Notes: generated from the sequence alone by a model not told the origin. Positions 18,832-26,696 are shown, numbered from the stretch's first letter. The stretch is DNA of 64,000 bases from Streptantibioticus silvisoli (GCF_027947535.2 NZ_JAAGKO020000015.1:62001-126000), one strand, 5' to 3'. Translations and numbers: made by a program.

Positions 18832-20220
18832 ATGGGCTACACGGTGCTCTACATCGCATTCGGTGTCGTCGCGCTGTGGTTGCTTGCCGAAGTGCTGCTC
18901 CAGCACAAGGCACGGTTGCGCTGGCGCCTGCTGGCCTTCACCGGGTTCCTGGGGGTGGCCGCCGGAGTGGCGGCGTCCCAGGTGATCCTGATCGTGGTGG
19001 GCGCGCTGGCGTTCGGCACCGGCCAGACCTTCGTGACGCTCTCCCACCGGCGCGGCTTCAGCACCGGCTGGGCGCTCGGCGGCAAACCCGGTTCCAGTCG
19101 CCGCCGGCGCGGCACCGCGGCAGACGGTCCCGGCGCGGACCCCGACGCGGACCTTGGCGCCGGCCCGGTCGGACCGCCCGGGGCGGCCGACCCGTTCGCC
19201 GAACCCGCCGCCGGGCAGGACCTCGATGCCACCGCCACCTTCGAGGCTGTCGACGCCTCCGGCACCTCCGATGGCTTCGACGGTTTCGACACCTCCGGCT
19301 CCTCCGATGGTTTCGACGCCTTCGACGACGGCACCCGGCAGACGGCGGCGACCACTGCCGCGACCGCCGCCTACGACGCCGGGTACGAAGGCGCCTACGG
19401 CGGCGGCTACGAGGGCGGCCACCAGGACTCCTACGCCGACCATGCCCCTTACGGTGCCCAGGACTCCTACGGCGAGCGGTACGACGCGTCGGGCGGCACT
19501 ACGTATGACGGTGCCGCGTACGACGGTGCCCCGGACGGCGCACCGGAGACCGACGCGCCGGTGTACTCGCCGACCCCGCTGCCGGACGACACCGGTGAGT
19601 ACGGCGTGTACGCCGGCCGCTCCTCCCACGCCGGCGACCCGTACGGCAACGGCACCTCCGGCTACGGCGCCGACGGCCACGGCACTCCCGGTTACGGCGC
19701 CGACGCACCCGGCACCGGATGGCCCGCCGCCCCGGACGACGACGTCTTCGCCAACGGCGCCCCCGCCCACGACCCGTCCTACGCCGCCGGTTACGCCGCC
19801 CCCGACACCGCCGGGCAGCCGAGCCACGACCCGTCCTACGCTCCCTACCCGGCCGACCCGTACGCCCCGCAGCCCGACTACGGCACGGACCCGTACCGGG
19901 CCCAGCCGGACTACGCGGCCCAGCAGCAGCCCGGCGCCCCGCTGAACGGCTATCCCCAGTCCGGCTACGGGCAGACCGCCTACCAGCAGCCGCAGTACGG
20001 CACCGACGGCTACCCGCAGGACCCGTACCAGCAACAGCCCTACGGCTACGACGCCGCGCCGCAGGACGGCACCTGGACCGCCGATCCCTACGCCGCCCAG
20101 CAGCAGCACATCCCCCAGCAGGGCACCCCCGCCCCCGCCCCCGACGAGCAGCCGCCGGACGACCCCTACGGCCAACAGCCCCACCCGCAGTACGAGTCGT
20201 ACCAGGGGTACGGGTACTGA
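18832..20220 (+). CDS. Membrane-anchored protein with long Tyr/Gln/Gly/Pro-rich tail, function unknown
   Basis: The first 85 residues contain two to three hydrophobic helices (YTVLYIAFGVVALWLLAEVLL, then LLAFTGFLGVAAGVAASQVI and VILIVVGALAFGTGQTFV). A basic patch (SSRRRRG) follows. The remaining 370 residues are low complexity, first Asp/Ala/Gly-rich and then built of Tyr-containing repeats such as YGTDPYRAQPDY and YQQPQYGTDGYPQDPYQ. It ends YESYQGYGY. The tail should be disordered and cytoplasmic or extracellular; tyrosine/glutamine-rich tails of this kind can phase separate, but that is inference. A similar protein follows metF in other streptomycetes as I recall, so it is probably conserved. 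The ATG at 18832 follows a GTGAGGAAG site. Confidence 0.85.
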   Translation: MGYTVLYIAFGVVALWLLAEVLLQHKARLRWRLLAFTGFLGVAAGVAASQVILIVVGALAFGTGQTFVTLSHRRGFSTGWALGGKPGSSRRRRGTAADGPGADPDADLGAGPVGPPGAADPFAEPAAGQDLDATATFEAVDASGTSDGFDGFDTSGSSDGFDAFDDGTRQTAATTAATAAYDAGYEGAYGGGYEGGHQDSYADHAPYGAQDSYGERYDASGGTTYDGAAYDGAPDGAPETDAPVYSPTPLPDDTGEYGVYAGRSSHAGDPYGNGTSGYGADGHGTPGYGADAPGTGWPAAPDDDVFANGAPAHDPSYAAGYAAPDTAGQPSHDPSYAPYPADPYAPQPDYGTDPYRAQPDYAAQQQPGAPLNGYPQSGYGQTAYQQPQYGTDGYPQDPYQQQPYGYDAAPQDGTWTADPYAAQQQHIPQQGTPAPAPDEQPPDDPYGQQPHPQYESYQGYGY

Positions 20221-20506
20221 GGCGGGCGGAGGCTGACGCGGGCGTTGTTGCCGGCCGGCGCTTCCGGCCGGTGACGTCGGCGGTGCGTGACGCCGTCACG
20301 GCCGGTCGCCGGTGAACCGGACCCGCCGGCGCCTGTGGTTGACGTCGGCGACCGGTCACCGGTGCGGGGGACGACTGAGCGCCCGCGGTTGACGCCCAGC
20401 GATCGAGCAGGCCCCAGCGGCCCGTCACCGCTGGGCAGCCCCAGCGGGCCCGTCACCGGTGAGCGGGCCCCAGCGGCTGGTCACCGGTGAAGAAGGCACC
20501 GCCTCG
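20221..20506. repeat. Intergenic DNA with a ~28-bp repeat, three copies
   Basis: GCCCCAGCGG followed by CCCGTCACC or a close variant begins at 20411, 20438 and 20467. Upstream, GGTTGACG words occur near 20338 and 20380. No gene is supported. The array ends at the stop codon of the leftward flavoprotein. Confidence 0.8.
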
Positions 20507-21940
20507 TCAGCGGCTGCCGCCGGGGCCGCCCGCCAGCAGATCGGCCACGATCGCGCCGGACATGCCCGCGTGCGGCAGGCCGCCGCCGGGGTGCGCCGAG
20601 CCGCCGACCCGGTAGAGCCCCTGCGGTCCGGGGCGGTTGGCGGTCCGCAGGTAGGCGCCGGCCGCCCCCGCGAGCGCCGGTCCTGCCACCGCACCGCCCG
20701 GGGCGCCGGTCTCCCGTTCGGTGTCGGCCGGGGTACGCACCACGCGCCACAGCTCCCGCTCCGGCAGGTCCGGTATCGCCGCCCGGGCCGCCGCCACGAC
20801 CCGGTCGGCGAACGCCCGCGCGTACCCGGGCGCGTCCCAGTCCACCGCGCCGGGGCCGTGCGGGCAGACCGTGACGCCGAGCCGGACGGCCTCGTGGTCC
20901 GCGTCGGGGACCAGGGCCGGGTCGTCGGGCCGCAGCACGGTCACCGTGGGAGCGGGGCCGTCCGGCGTGCCGTCGTGCGGTGCGGCCAGGCCGTGGACGA
21001 CGGTGCGGTGGGCCGTGTCCGGCGGGCGGGGCCCGCGCAGCGCCAGGCAGACGGTCAGCCGGCCGGTGTCGCCGTCGAGCGCGCGGCCCGGGGTGCCGCG
21101 CACCACCGCGTCGGCCGCCTGGTGCGTACCGTCGCTCAGCACGACGCCGTCCACCCGGCCGTCCCGCTCCGGTACTTCCTCGACACCGGTACCGAACCGG
21201 AACTCCACGCCGCGTGCCAGGCAGCGCGCGTACACCGCGTCGGCCAGCGCCCGCAGGCCGCCGCGTACGTACCAGGTGCCGAAGGTCTGCTCCATGTACG
21301 GCAGCACCGTCGCGCTCGCGGGCGCCGAGCGCGGGTCGAGGCCGTACTCCAGCACGGCGGTGTCCAGCAGCGCGGCCAGGCCCGGGTCGCGCAGCTCGTG
21401 GCGGCCGACGGACGCGATCGTGGGCGGCACCGCGCGGCGCAGCAGGCCGCGGCGCGGCGCCGGGTAGGGGTCCCGGCCCAGCGGCGCGGTGTCCGGCGCG
21501 AGCGTGTCCTCCAGCAGCGGGCGCCGGGTGACCTCCCAGACCTCGCGGGCCCGGTTCAGCACCGTGCTCCAGCGTTCGCCGGCGCCGCCGCCGAACGCCT
21601 TGTCCAGCGCCGCCACGACACCGCCGCGTGAGGCGTTCGGCAACGTCAACTCCCTGCCGTCCGCCAGCAGATGGCGGCCGGACGGATCGACCTGGACCAG
21701 GTCCACGCACTGCTCCAGCGGTTCCCTGCCCGTCTTGACGAACAGGTCCCGGTAGACGGCCGGCAGGAGCAGCAGCCCCGGTCCGGTGTCGAACGCGAAA
21801 CCGTCCCGCGCCAGCTGCCCGACGCCGCCGCCGTAGGTCCGCGCGCGCTCGTACACGACCACCCGGTGGCCCGCGACGGCCAGCCGGGCGGCTGCCGCCA
21901 GCGAGCCCATGCCCGCGCCGATCACCGCGATCCGTGCCAT
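20507..21940 (-). CDS. CrtI-like FAD-dependent oxidoreductase (phytoene-desaturase family)
   Basis: This 477-aa flavoprotein has an N-terminal Rossmann motif, MARIAVIGAGMGSLAAAARL, with VVVYERARTYGG. It continues FAFDTGPGLLLLPAVYRDLF, TWYVRGGLRALADAVYARC and a C-terminal YRVGGSAHPGGGLPHAGMSGAIVADLL. These are hallmarks of carotenoid desaturases and related isomerases. No other carotenoid gene lies nearby, so the substrate is unknown; many streptomycete homologues outside crt clusters are unassigned. The ATG at 21940 follows TACAGT by seven bases without a ribosome-binding site, so it is probably leaderless. A strong palindrome lies 45 bases upstream. Confidence 0.9.
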   Translation of the reverse strand: MARIAVIGAGMGSLAAAARLAVAGHRVVVYERARTYGGGVGQLARDGFAFDTGPGLLLLPAVYRDLFVKTGREPLEQCVDLVQVDPSGRHLLADGRELTLPNASRGGVVAALDKAFGGGAGERWSTVLNRAREVWEVTRRPLLEDTLAPDTAPLGRDPYPAPRRGLLRRAVPPTIASVGRHELRDPGLAALLDTAVLEYGLDPRSAPASATVLPYMEQTFGTWYVRGGLRALADAVYARCLARGVEFRFGTGVEEVPERDGRVDGVVLSDGTHQAADAVVRGTPGRALDGDTGRLTVCLALRGPRPPDTAHRTVVHGLAAPHDGTPDGPAPTVTVLRPDDPALVPDADHEAVRLGVTVCPHGPGAVDWDAPGYARAFADRVVAAARAAIPDLPERELWRVVRTPADTERETGAPGGAVAGPALAGAAGAYLRTANRPGPQGLYRVGGSAHPGGGLPHAGMSGAIVADLLAGGPGGSR

Positions 21941-21984
21941 GCCAGGGACTGTATCGGGCACCACCGACAATCCGGTCCGCCAGG

Positions 21985-22017
21985 TGAGTACTCCTACTCA
22001 GAGCGAGAGATGAGTAG
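21985..22017. promoter_or_regulatory. Palindromic operator TGAGTA-N4-TACTCA plus extra half-site
   Basis: TGAGTACTCCTACTCA at 21985-22000 is a perfect 6-bp inverted repeat around CTCC. A further half-site TGAGTAG at 22011-22017 is inverted relative to CTACTCA at 21994-22000, giving a second palindrome with a 10-base spacer. It lies just upstream of the CrtI-like gene. A dimeric regulator binding two registers is the simplest reading; which regulator is unknown. Confidence 0.75.
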
Positions 22018-22324
22018 CGCGACGGATGGGCGCGGCGCCGCCGGCCGGGCAGAGTGGTCCCCGTGAGCGGCCCTTCCGGCACCGCCGACACGGGGCGGCG
22101 GTGCCGGAAGGCGCGCGAGGCACGGGGGAACCGGGGGAACGGGGGTCCACGGGCGGCCGGTTCGGGGGAAATGGCGGTCCGCGGGACGGGAGACCGGGGG
22201 AGGCCGGACCACGCGTCCGGGGGCCGCGGGGAGCGTGACGGCGGGGGAAACGGACCGGTGCGAACCGGCCGGCCGCGCACGCTCCCCGCCGGTCCGCCCG
22301 CTCCCGGCCACGAGCGCGCCCGAG
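22018..22324. other. GC-rich non-coding stretch
   Basis: About 300 bases, purine-rich on the plus strand (runs of GGGGGAA type) and with no supported gene. It lies between the palindrome and the 42/43-bp repeat array. Confidence 0.4.
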
Positions 22325-22555
22325 GCGTCAACCGGCCGCACCGCCGGCCCACTCGGCCGTACCGTCGCGTCAACCGCCTGCCACCGCACGTCACCCGCGA
22401 GCGCCTGTCGCGTCAACCGGCCGCACCGCCATCCCACCCGGCCGCACCCGCGCGTCAACCGCCCGCCACCGCACCCCACGTGCGAGCGTCCGTCGCGTCA
22501 ACCGGCCGCACCGGCGCATCACTCCGTCGGCACCGCTTACGTCAACCGCCCGTCA
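22325..22555. repeat. 42/43-bp tandem repeat forming an 85-bp dimer
   Basis: The word (G/A)CGTCAACCG begins at 22325, 22367, 22410, 22452, 22495 and 22539, a spacing alternating 42/43/42/43/44. Odd units continue GCCGCACCG and even units continue CCNGCCACCGCAC, so the higher-order unit is about 85 bp, present about three times. The array ends exactly at the stop codon of the leftward tetR gene. Confidence 0.95.
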
Positions 22556-23161
22556 GGCCACCACTCCTCCGGTGCGGCAACGCGCCAGGCGGGCGAGTGC
22601 GGCGTGGACCTCGGTGATGTCGCGGCCGGGCTGGAACGCCTGCCAGTCCAGCGCGGTCGACAGCATCATCCCGAGGAAGGCGGAGGCCGTGAGCGGCACA
22701 TCGGTGGCCTCGTCCAGCTCGCCGCGTTCCACCGCCTCGGCCAGCACCGTCTCCAGCACCGCGACGGCCTCCTGACGGGCGGTCACCAAGGTTGCCTGCC
22801 AGGGCCGGTTGGTGCGCCACAGCTCGGCCACGACGAGCCGGGTGAACGCCGGACGGCGGGCGACGAAGTCCAGTGCGGCGCCGATCATCGCGTCGAGCGC
22901 CTCGGTCCTCGACCCGCCCGCCGCCAGCGCGTCGTGCGCGGACCGGCGCAGCGCCTCGGTCAGCGTGCCCACACCGTGCCGCAGCAACTCGGTGAACAGG
23001 TCGTTCTTGCCGCCGAAGTTGTAGTACACCGTGCCCTTGGCCACTCCGGCGCGTTCGGCGATCTCGTCGACCGTGGTGGCGGAGAAGCCCTGCTCCGCGA
23101 TGAGCGTGACGGCCGCCTCGTACAACCTGCGCCGGGTGATCTCACGTCGTGCGCTGTTCAT
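22553..23161 (-). CDS. TetR/AcrR-family transcriptional regulator
   Basis: This 202-aa regulator has an N-terminal TetR domain at about 8-55 (ITRRRLYEAAVTLIAEQGFSATTVDEIAERAGVAKG in two parts, then TVYYNFGGKNDLFTELL). The C-terminal domain contains FVARRPAFTRLVVAELWRTNRPW, a pattern common in this family. The ATG at 23161 is the natural start. It is followed by repeat DNA and then, on the same strand 610 bases further, the CrtI-like gene; it is divergent from the HEPN gene. A near-palindrome about 45 bases upstream is a candidate operator. Ligand and targets are unknown. Confidence 0.92.
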   Translation of the reverse strand: MNSARREITRRRLYEAAVTLIAEQGFSATTVDEIAERAGVAKGTVYYNFGGKNDLFTELLRHGVGTLTEALRRSAHDALAAGGSRTEALDAMIGAALDFVARRPAFTRLVVAELWRTNRPWQATLVTARQEAVAVLETVLAEAVERGELDEATDVPLTASAFLGMMLSTALDWQAFQPGRDITEVHAALARLARCRTGGVVA

Positions 23162-23206
23162 GCACAGATTCTCCCCTCCTTCCCCGCCTGCCCGTCAGGG
23201 GGCGGT

Positions 23207-23221
23207 GAAACGCGTGTTTTC
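23207..23221. promoter_or_regulatory. Near-palindrome, candidate operator of the tetR gene
   Basis: GAAACGCGTGTTTTC is an imperfect palindrome centred on ACGCGT in the 188-base divergent promoter region. Its place between tetR and the HEPN gene would allow control of both. Only symmetry and location support this. Confidence 0.4.
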
Positions 23222-23295
23222 GCAGGTCAGGGTCGATTGTCAGTGGTGTGCCCCACTATGGGAACAGCGGTTGGGCCACCCGGTCCGGCAGCGGT

Positions 23296-23320
23296 GTTCG
23301 ACAGCAACGGTTCGACAGCA
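23296..23320 (+). repeat. 14-bp-spaced direct repeat upstream of the HEPN gene
   Basis: GTTCGACAGCA occurs at 23296-23306 and again at 23310-23320. The two copies lie 30 bases before the start codon, in the probable 5' leader. No function can be assigned. Confidence 0.6.
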
Positions 23321-23349
23321 CGCTCACGTTCCACGACAGGAGGGTCCCC

Positions 23350-23850
23350 ATGGTCGCCAACGCCCGTACGCGCCGCACCGCCGGTACCGCCCCGGTGTCC
23401 GGTCCGCCGAGCGACATCCACCCCGTCACGCGCCGGGCGCCCGCCCCGCCCGCCGCGCTGGACCTGCTGGCCCAGGCGCACACCGGACTGGCGGAGGCCG
23501 CCGCGCTCGAAGCGCCCAACGAGCGCTACGCCACCGCCCATCTCGCCGCCCTGCGGGTCGCCGCCGCCGTGCTGGCGGTCCGGGCCCACCCCGAGGCCGA
23601 CCATCGCCGCAAGCGGATACGCAGCGCCTGGGAGGTGCTGCCCGAGGCCGCGCCCGAACTCGCCGAGTGGAGCGCCCTGTTCGCCTCCGGCGCGGCCCGC
23701 CGTGCCCGGGCCGAGGCCGGGATAACCGGTGCCGCCACCGACCGGGACGCCGACGACCTGGTGCGGGCCGTGTCGATGTTCGCCCGCATCGTCGAACGGC
23801 TGCTGGCCCTCCAGGCCCCGCTGCCCTCGGCCGCGGCCGAACCGGCCTGA
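23350..23850 (+). CDS. SAV_6107-type HEPN-domain protein
   Basis: This 166-aa protein has a disordered N-terminal 30 residues and an all-helical remainder (ALDLLAQAHTGLAEAAALEA, ATAHLAALRVAAAVLAVRAH, IRSAWEVLPEAAPELAEWSALF, DDLVRAVSMFARIVERLLAL). I recognise it as the SAV_6107-like HEPN family. HEPN proteins are often RNases using an R-x4-6-H motif; R78 and H85 are spaced as R-x6-H here, but whether these are the catalytic pair is not known. The ATG at 23350 follows AGGAGGG. A methyltransferase gene follows on the same strand after 300 bases with its own promoter. Confidence 0.85.
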   Translation: MVANARTRRTAGTAPVSGPPSDIHPVTRRAPAPPAALDLLAQAHTGLAEAAALEAPNERYATAHLAALRVAAAVLAVRAHPEADHRRKRIRSAWEVLPEAAPELAEWSALFASGAARRARAEAGITGAATDRDADDLVRAVSMFARIVERLLALQAPLPSAAAEPA

Positions 23851-24153
23851 CCCCGGGCCCGCACCCGCCGTCACCCCTGCCGTCGTCCCCGCCGCCGCGC
23901 GGATACGAGCGGATACGAAGGGGGCCCGGCGGCGGGTGCGGCGGGGGTGCGGCGGCGGGTACGACGGGGAGTTCGGCGGGGAGGCCGGCCGCCGGGGTGA
24001 TCGCGCTGGTCCGGGCCGGGAACGGGCCGTCCCGCGGGGTGGACGGGTGAGGGGCCCGGGAGGTGCGGAGGCTCTAGGGTGGGGACGGCCGAGTCCGTTC
24101 CGCATCGCGAGCCCACAGCCGGTGGCGATGCCGCGTTGAGGAGACACCCCGCC
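23851..24153. other. Intergenic region with promoter of the methyltransferase gene
   Basis: Mostly GGCGGGTGCGG-type low-complexity DNA. TAGGGT at about 24074-24079 is a plausible -10 element, and GAGGAGA just before the GTG at 24154 is the ribosome-binding site, giving a leader of roughly 70 bases. Confidence 0.45.
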
Positions 24154-24918
24154 GTGTCAGACCCGTTGCGACCCCGAGCGTCCCTGCGCACCGCTGTGGT
24201 CTGGGAGGTGTTGCGGGAGGCGCTGGACCGGCAGGCCAAGCACAGCGGCCGCAGCGGCGACGACGCGCTCGACGTGCTGGACACCGGTGGCGGCACCGGG
24301 AACTTCGCCGTGCCCGTCGCCCGGCTCGGCCACCGCGTCACCGTGGTCGACCCCAGCCCCGACGCGCTGTTCGCCCTGGAGCGCCGCGCCGCCGAGGCCG
24401 GGGTCACCGACCTGGTGCGCGCCGTACAGGGGGACGCCCACGGGCTGCTCGACGTGGTGGACCGGGAGGCGTACGACGTCGTGCTGTGCCACGGCGTGCT
24501 GGAGTACGTCGAGGACCCGGAGGGCGCGCTGCGCAACGTGGTGGGCGCGCTGCGCGAGTCCGGCACGCTGAGCCTGCTGGCGGCCGGGCGCAACGGCGCG
24601 GTGCTGGCACGGGCCATCGCCGGCCACTTCACCGAGGCGCAGCGCGGGCTGGCCGACCCGGACGGCCGCTGGGGCGAGGGCGACCCGCTGCCGCGCCGCT
24701 TCACCGGCGAGGACCTGACCCGGCTGGTGACCGCGGCCGGCCTGGACGTGGCCTCAGTGCACGGGGTGCGGGTCTTCGCCGACCTGGTCCCGGGCGTGCT
24801 GGTGGACACCGAGCCGGGGCAGCTGGAGGCGCTGCTCCAGCTGGAACTGGCGGCCGCCGCGCTGCCGGCGTTCCGCTCCATCGCGACCCAGTTGCACGTA
24901 CTGGCCCGGCGCGGCTGA
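24154..24918 (+). CDS. Class I SAM-dependent methyltransferase
   Basis: This 254-aa Rossmann-fold methyltransferase has motif I VLDTGGGTGNFAVPVARLG near residue 43, VTVVDPSPDALFALERRA, AVQGDAHGLLDVV, DVVLCHGVLEYVEDPEGAL and a post-motif GTLSLLAAGRNG. The second half (GHFTEAQRGLADPDGRW, RFTGEDLTRLVTAAGL, VRVFADLVPG) resembles CmoA/YafE-like enzymes. The substrate is unknown. GTG at 24154 follows GAGGAGA. It sits downstream of the HEPN gene in the same direction, followed by a 23-bp repeat array. Confidence 0.93.
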   Translation: MSDPLRPRASLRTAVVWEVLREALDRQAKHSGRSGDDALDVLDTGGGTGNFAVPVARLGHRVTVVDPSPDALFALERRAAEAGVTDLVRAVQGDAHGLLDVVDREAYDVVLCHGVLEYVEDPEGALRNVVGALRESGTLSLLAAGRNGAVLARAIAGHFTEAQRGLADPDGRWGEGDPLPRRFTGEDLTRLVTAAGLDVASVHGVRVFADLVPGVLVDTEPGQLEALLQLELAAAALPAFRSIATQLHVLARRG

Positions 24919-24960
24919 CGGGTCCCTCCGGGGGCGTCCGGGGGTCCGTGGCCGCCGGTC

Positions 24961-25098
24961 GACCGGTGCTGTCCGGGGTGGCCGACCGGTCCCGATCGGG
25001 GTGGCCGACCGGTGCTGTCCGGGGTGGCCGGCCGGGCCCGTCCGGGGTGGCCGACCGGTGCTGTCCGGGGTGGCCCACGGGTTCCGTTCGGGGCGGCG
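24961..25098. repeat. 23-bp tandem repeat, six copies, alternating subunits
   Basis: Units begin at 24961, 24984, 25007, 25030, 25053 and 25076, an exact 23-bp period. Copies 1, 3 and 5 begin GACCGGTGCTGTCCGGGG and are alike; copies 2, 4 and 6 vary. The array is thus a 46-bp dimer repeated about three times. It lies downstream of the methyltransferase gene. Confidence 0.97.
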
Positions 25099-25383
25099 GA
25101 CCCGTTCCGTTCGGCGCGGGCGGGGTGTGGGGTGGGCGCGATCCGGCGTCTCGCCCGATTCGCGCCCTCAGAACGTATGATCTGGGTAAACCACGACAGC
25201 ATGATGAACCGATGGCCGGGGAATGCACTTCATCGTCACTCCGTGCGTGTGCTCCCGGCCGGCGGGCGGATGGCGCAGTGGGTTGATTGGCGCAGTGGGG
25301 CGGGTTTCACGGGGGCGAATCCCTGCCTATCCTGAAAGGGTCGTAACGGTCGCCCCCCGGCGATCGACGAGTAGGAGGACTCC
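25099..25383 (+). promoter_or_regulatory. Leader/promoter region of the DUF3040 gene
   Basis: This stretch is visibly less GC-rich than its surroundings. TATGAT at 25176-25181 is the best -10 match in the area, 200 bases upstream of the gene. TATCCT at about 25328-25333 is a second candidate near the gene. Either two promoters serve the gene or the first makes a short RNA; the sequence alone does not decide. TAGGAGGAC precedes the GTG. Confidence 0.45.
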
Positions 25384-25791
25384 GTGCCGCTCTCGGAGCA
25401 CGAGCAGCGCATGCTCGAGCAGATGGAGCGAGCGCTGTACGCCGAAGATCCCAAATTCGCGTCGGCGCTTGAGGGAAGCGGGCTGCGCACGTTCACTCGT
25501 CGGCGGGTCTACCAGGCGGTAGCGGGTTTCGCGGTGGGCATCGCGCTCCTGATGGGCGGGGTGATCGAGGAGATCATCTGGATCAGCGTGGCCGGGTTCC
25601 TGGTCATGCTGGGCAGTGCGGCGTTCGGGATCACGGCGTGGCGGCGTTCGCGTCCGATGGGCCCGCAGGCCATACAGCCCGGTCACGGCCCGGGCCCGTT
25701 CGGCCGGCACAACCAGCGCCGCAAGGGCCGCGTCATGGACCGCATCGAGGAACGCTGGCAACGGCGTCGCGACGAGCAGCAGGGCATGTGA
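25384..25791 (+). CDS. DUF3040 membrane protein
   Basis: This 135-aa actinobacterial protein starts MPLSEHEQRMLEQMERALYA, the signature of DUF3040. A short amphipathic N-terminus is followed by two membrane helices (VAGFAVGIALLMGGVIEE and IIWISVAGFLVMLGSAAFGIT) and a basic tail (RRKGRVMDRIEERWQRRRDEQ). The function of the family is not known. In streptomycetes a gene of this family lies near the dcw cluster, as here. GTG at 25384 has a strong TAGGAGGA site; a strong terminator follows. Confidence 0.93.
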   Translation: MPLSEHEQRMLEQMERALYAEDPKFASALEGSGLRTFTRRRVYQAVAGFAVGIALLMGGVIEEIIWISVAGFLVMLGSAAFGITAWRRSRPMGPQAIQPGHGPGPFGRHNQRRKGRVMDRIEERWQRRRDEQQGM

Positions 25792-25875
25792 GGACGACCG
25801 CGGTTCCGCGGAACGATCACACGACAGCACGACGGCGGACGATCACCTGATCCGTTCAGACGATCATCCGACGTG

Positions 25876-25911
25876 AAGGGAGCGGTCCCCACCCGGGACC
25901 GCTCCCTTCTT
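25876..25911. terminator. Strong intrinsic terminator, probably bidirectional
   Basis: AAGGGAGCGGTCCC at 25876-25889 pairs perfectly with GGGACCGCTCCCTT at 25895-25908 over a 5-base loop, then CTTGT. It ends the DUF3040 transcript and, read on the other strand, could stop read-through from the leftward moxR operon. Confidence 0.88.
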
Positions 25912-26210
25912 GTCGTCGTGCTCCCGCGGGTCTCGCCGCCGTGCTCCCGCCGGTGTCCCGCTGCCGCCGGCTGCCGCTGCCACCGTTCGCCTGTCGTCCC
26001 GGCTCCGGCCCGCCACCTGTTGGGCCGCCGCGGTCCTGTGCCGGTGCCGGCGGCGCGGCGCGGCGCAGGGGGCCGGTCCGCGGTCCGGCTGCTGCCGGGT
26101 GTGGGAGACGCTTCCGGTGCGGGACGCGTTTCCGGCGCTGGGGGAGCGCATCCGGTGCCGGGGGAGCGCCTCCGGTGTCGCGCGGCACCGTCCCGGCGTC
26201 CAACCGCTCC

Positions 26211-26338
26211 CGGGCGCCGACCCGCTCCCGGGCGCCGACCCGCTCCCGGGCGCCGACCCGCTCCCGGGCGCCGACCCGCTCCCGGGCGCCGACCCGCTCC
26301 CGGGCGCCGACCCGCTCCCGGGCGTCGACCCGACCCCG
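26211..26338. repeat. 18-bp tandem repeat, six perfect copies plus a variant
   Basis: CGGGCGCCGACCCGCTCC begins at 26211, 26229, 26247, 26265, 26283 and 26301 without change; a variant copy starts at 26319. It lies beyond the terminator, between the DUF3040 gene and the transglutaminase stop. Translated frames give RAPTRS or GARERV repeats, but no start, ribosome-binding site or family supports coding. Confidence 0.98.
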
Positions 26339-26460
26339 GGCCCGCCGGTCCTCTCCCGCCCCGGCATCGCGTGGCACCGCCCCGGGCGTCGACCCGACCC
26401 CGGGCCCCCGGTCCGCTCCCGCCCCGGCACCGTGTGGCACCGCCCCGGGCGCCGACCCGA
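26320..26460. repeat. 63/64-bp tandem repeat, two copies plus start of a third
   Basis: GGGCGTCGACCCGACCCCGG begins at 26320 and 26384, and a variant GGGCGCCGACCCGACCCC at 26447. Internal segments (CTCCCGCCCCGGCA, GTGGCACCGCCCCGGGCG) are shared. The array follows the 18-bp array directly and starts with the same GGGCG(C/T)CGACCCG word, suggesting one grew from the other. Confidence 0.9.
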
Positions 26461-26471
26461 CCCCCGCACCG

Positions 26472-26585
26472 CCTCCGACGTCCGCCTTTCCCCCGGAGGC
26501 CGACGTCCGCCTCCGACGTCCGCCCTTCCCCCGGAGGCCGACTTCCGCCTCCGACGTCCGCCCTTCCCCCGGAGACCGGACTCCG
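26472..26585. repeat. 38-bp tandem repeat, three copies
   Basis: CCTCCGACGTCCGCC begins at 26472, 26510 and 26548, each followed by CTT(T)CCCCCGGAG and CCGAC(G/T)TCCG. It is the third distinct minisatellite in a row in this interval. Confidence 0.93.
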
Positions 26586-26696
26586 CCCCCCGGCCCCGAC
26601 ACCGCCCGGGAGACACCTCCGCCGGGACACCTACCGCCCGACCCCGGTGCCCCCGCGGGGTCCCCCCGGTGCCTCCCCCGGGGGACCCCGCATGCC

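Noticed and set aside
22325-22555. CRISPR-like spacing of about 42 bp
   Set aside because: The sequence between the shared words is itself repeated in an 85-bp dimer, so there are no unique spacers.
26211-26318. CRISPR array
   Set aside because: The units are contiguous with no variable spacers and no cas genes are present; it is a minisatellite.
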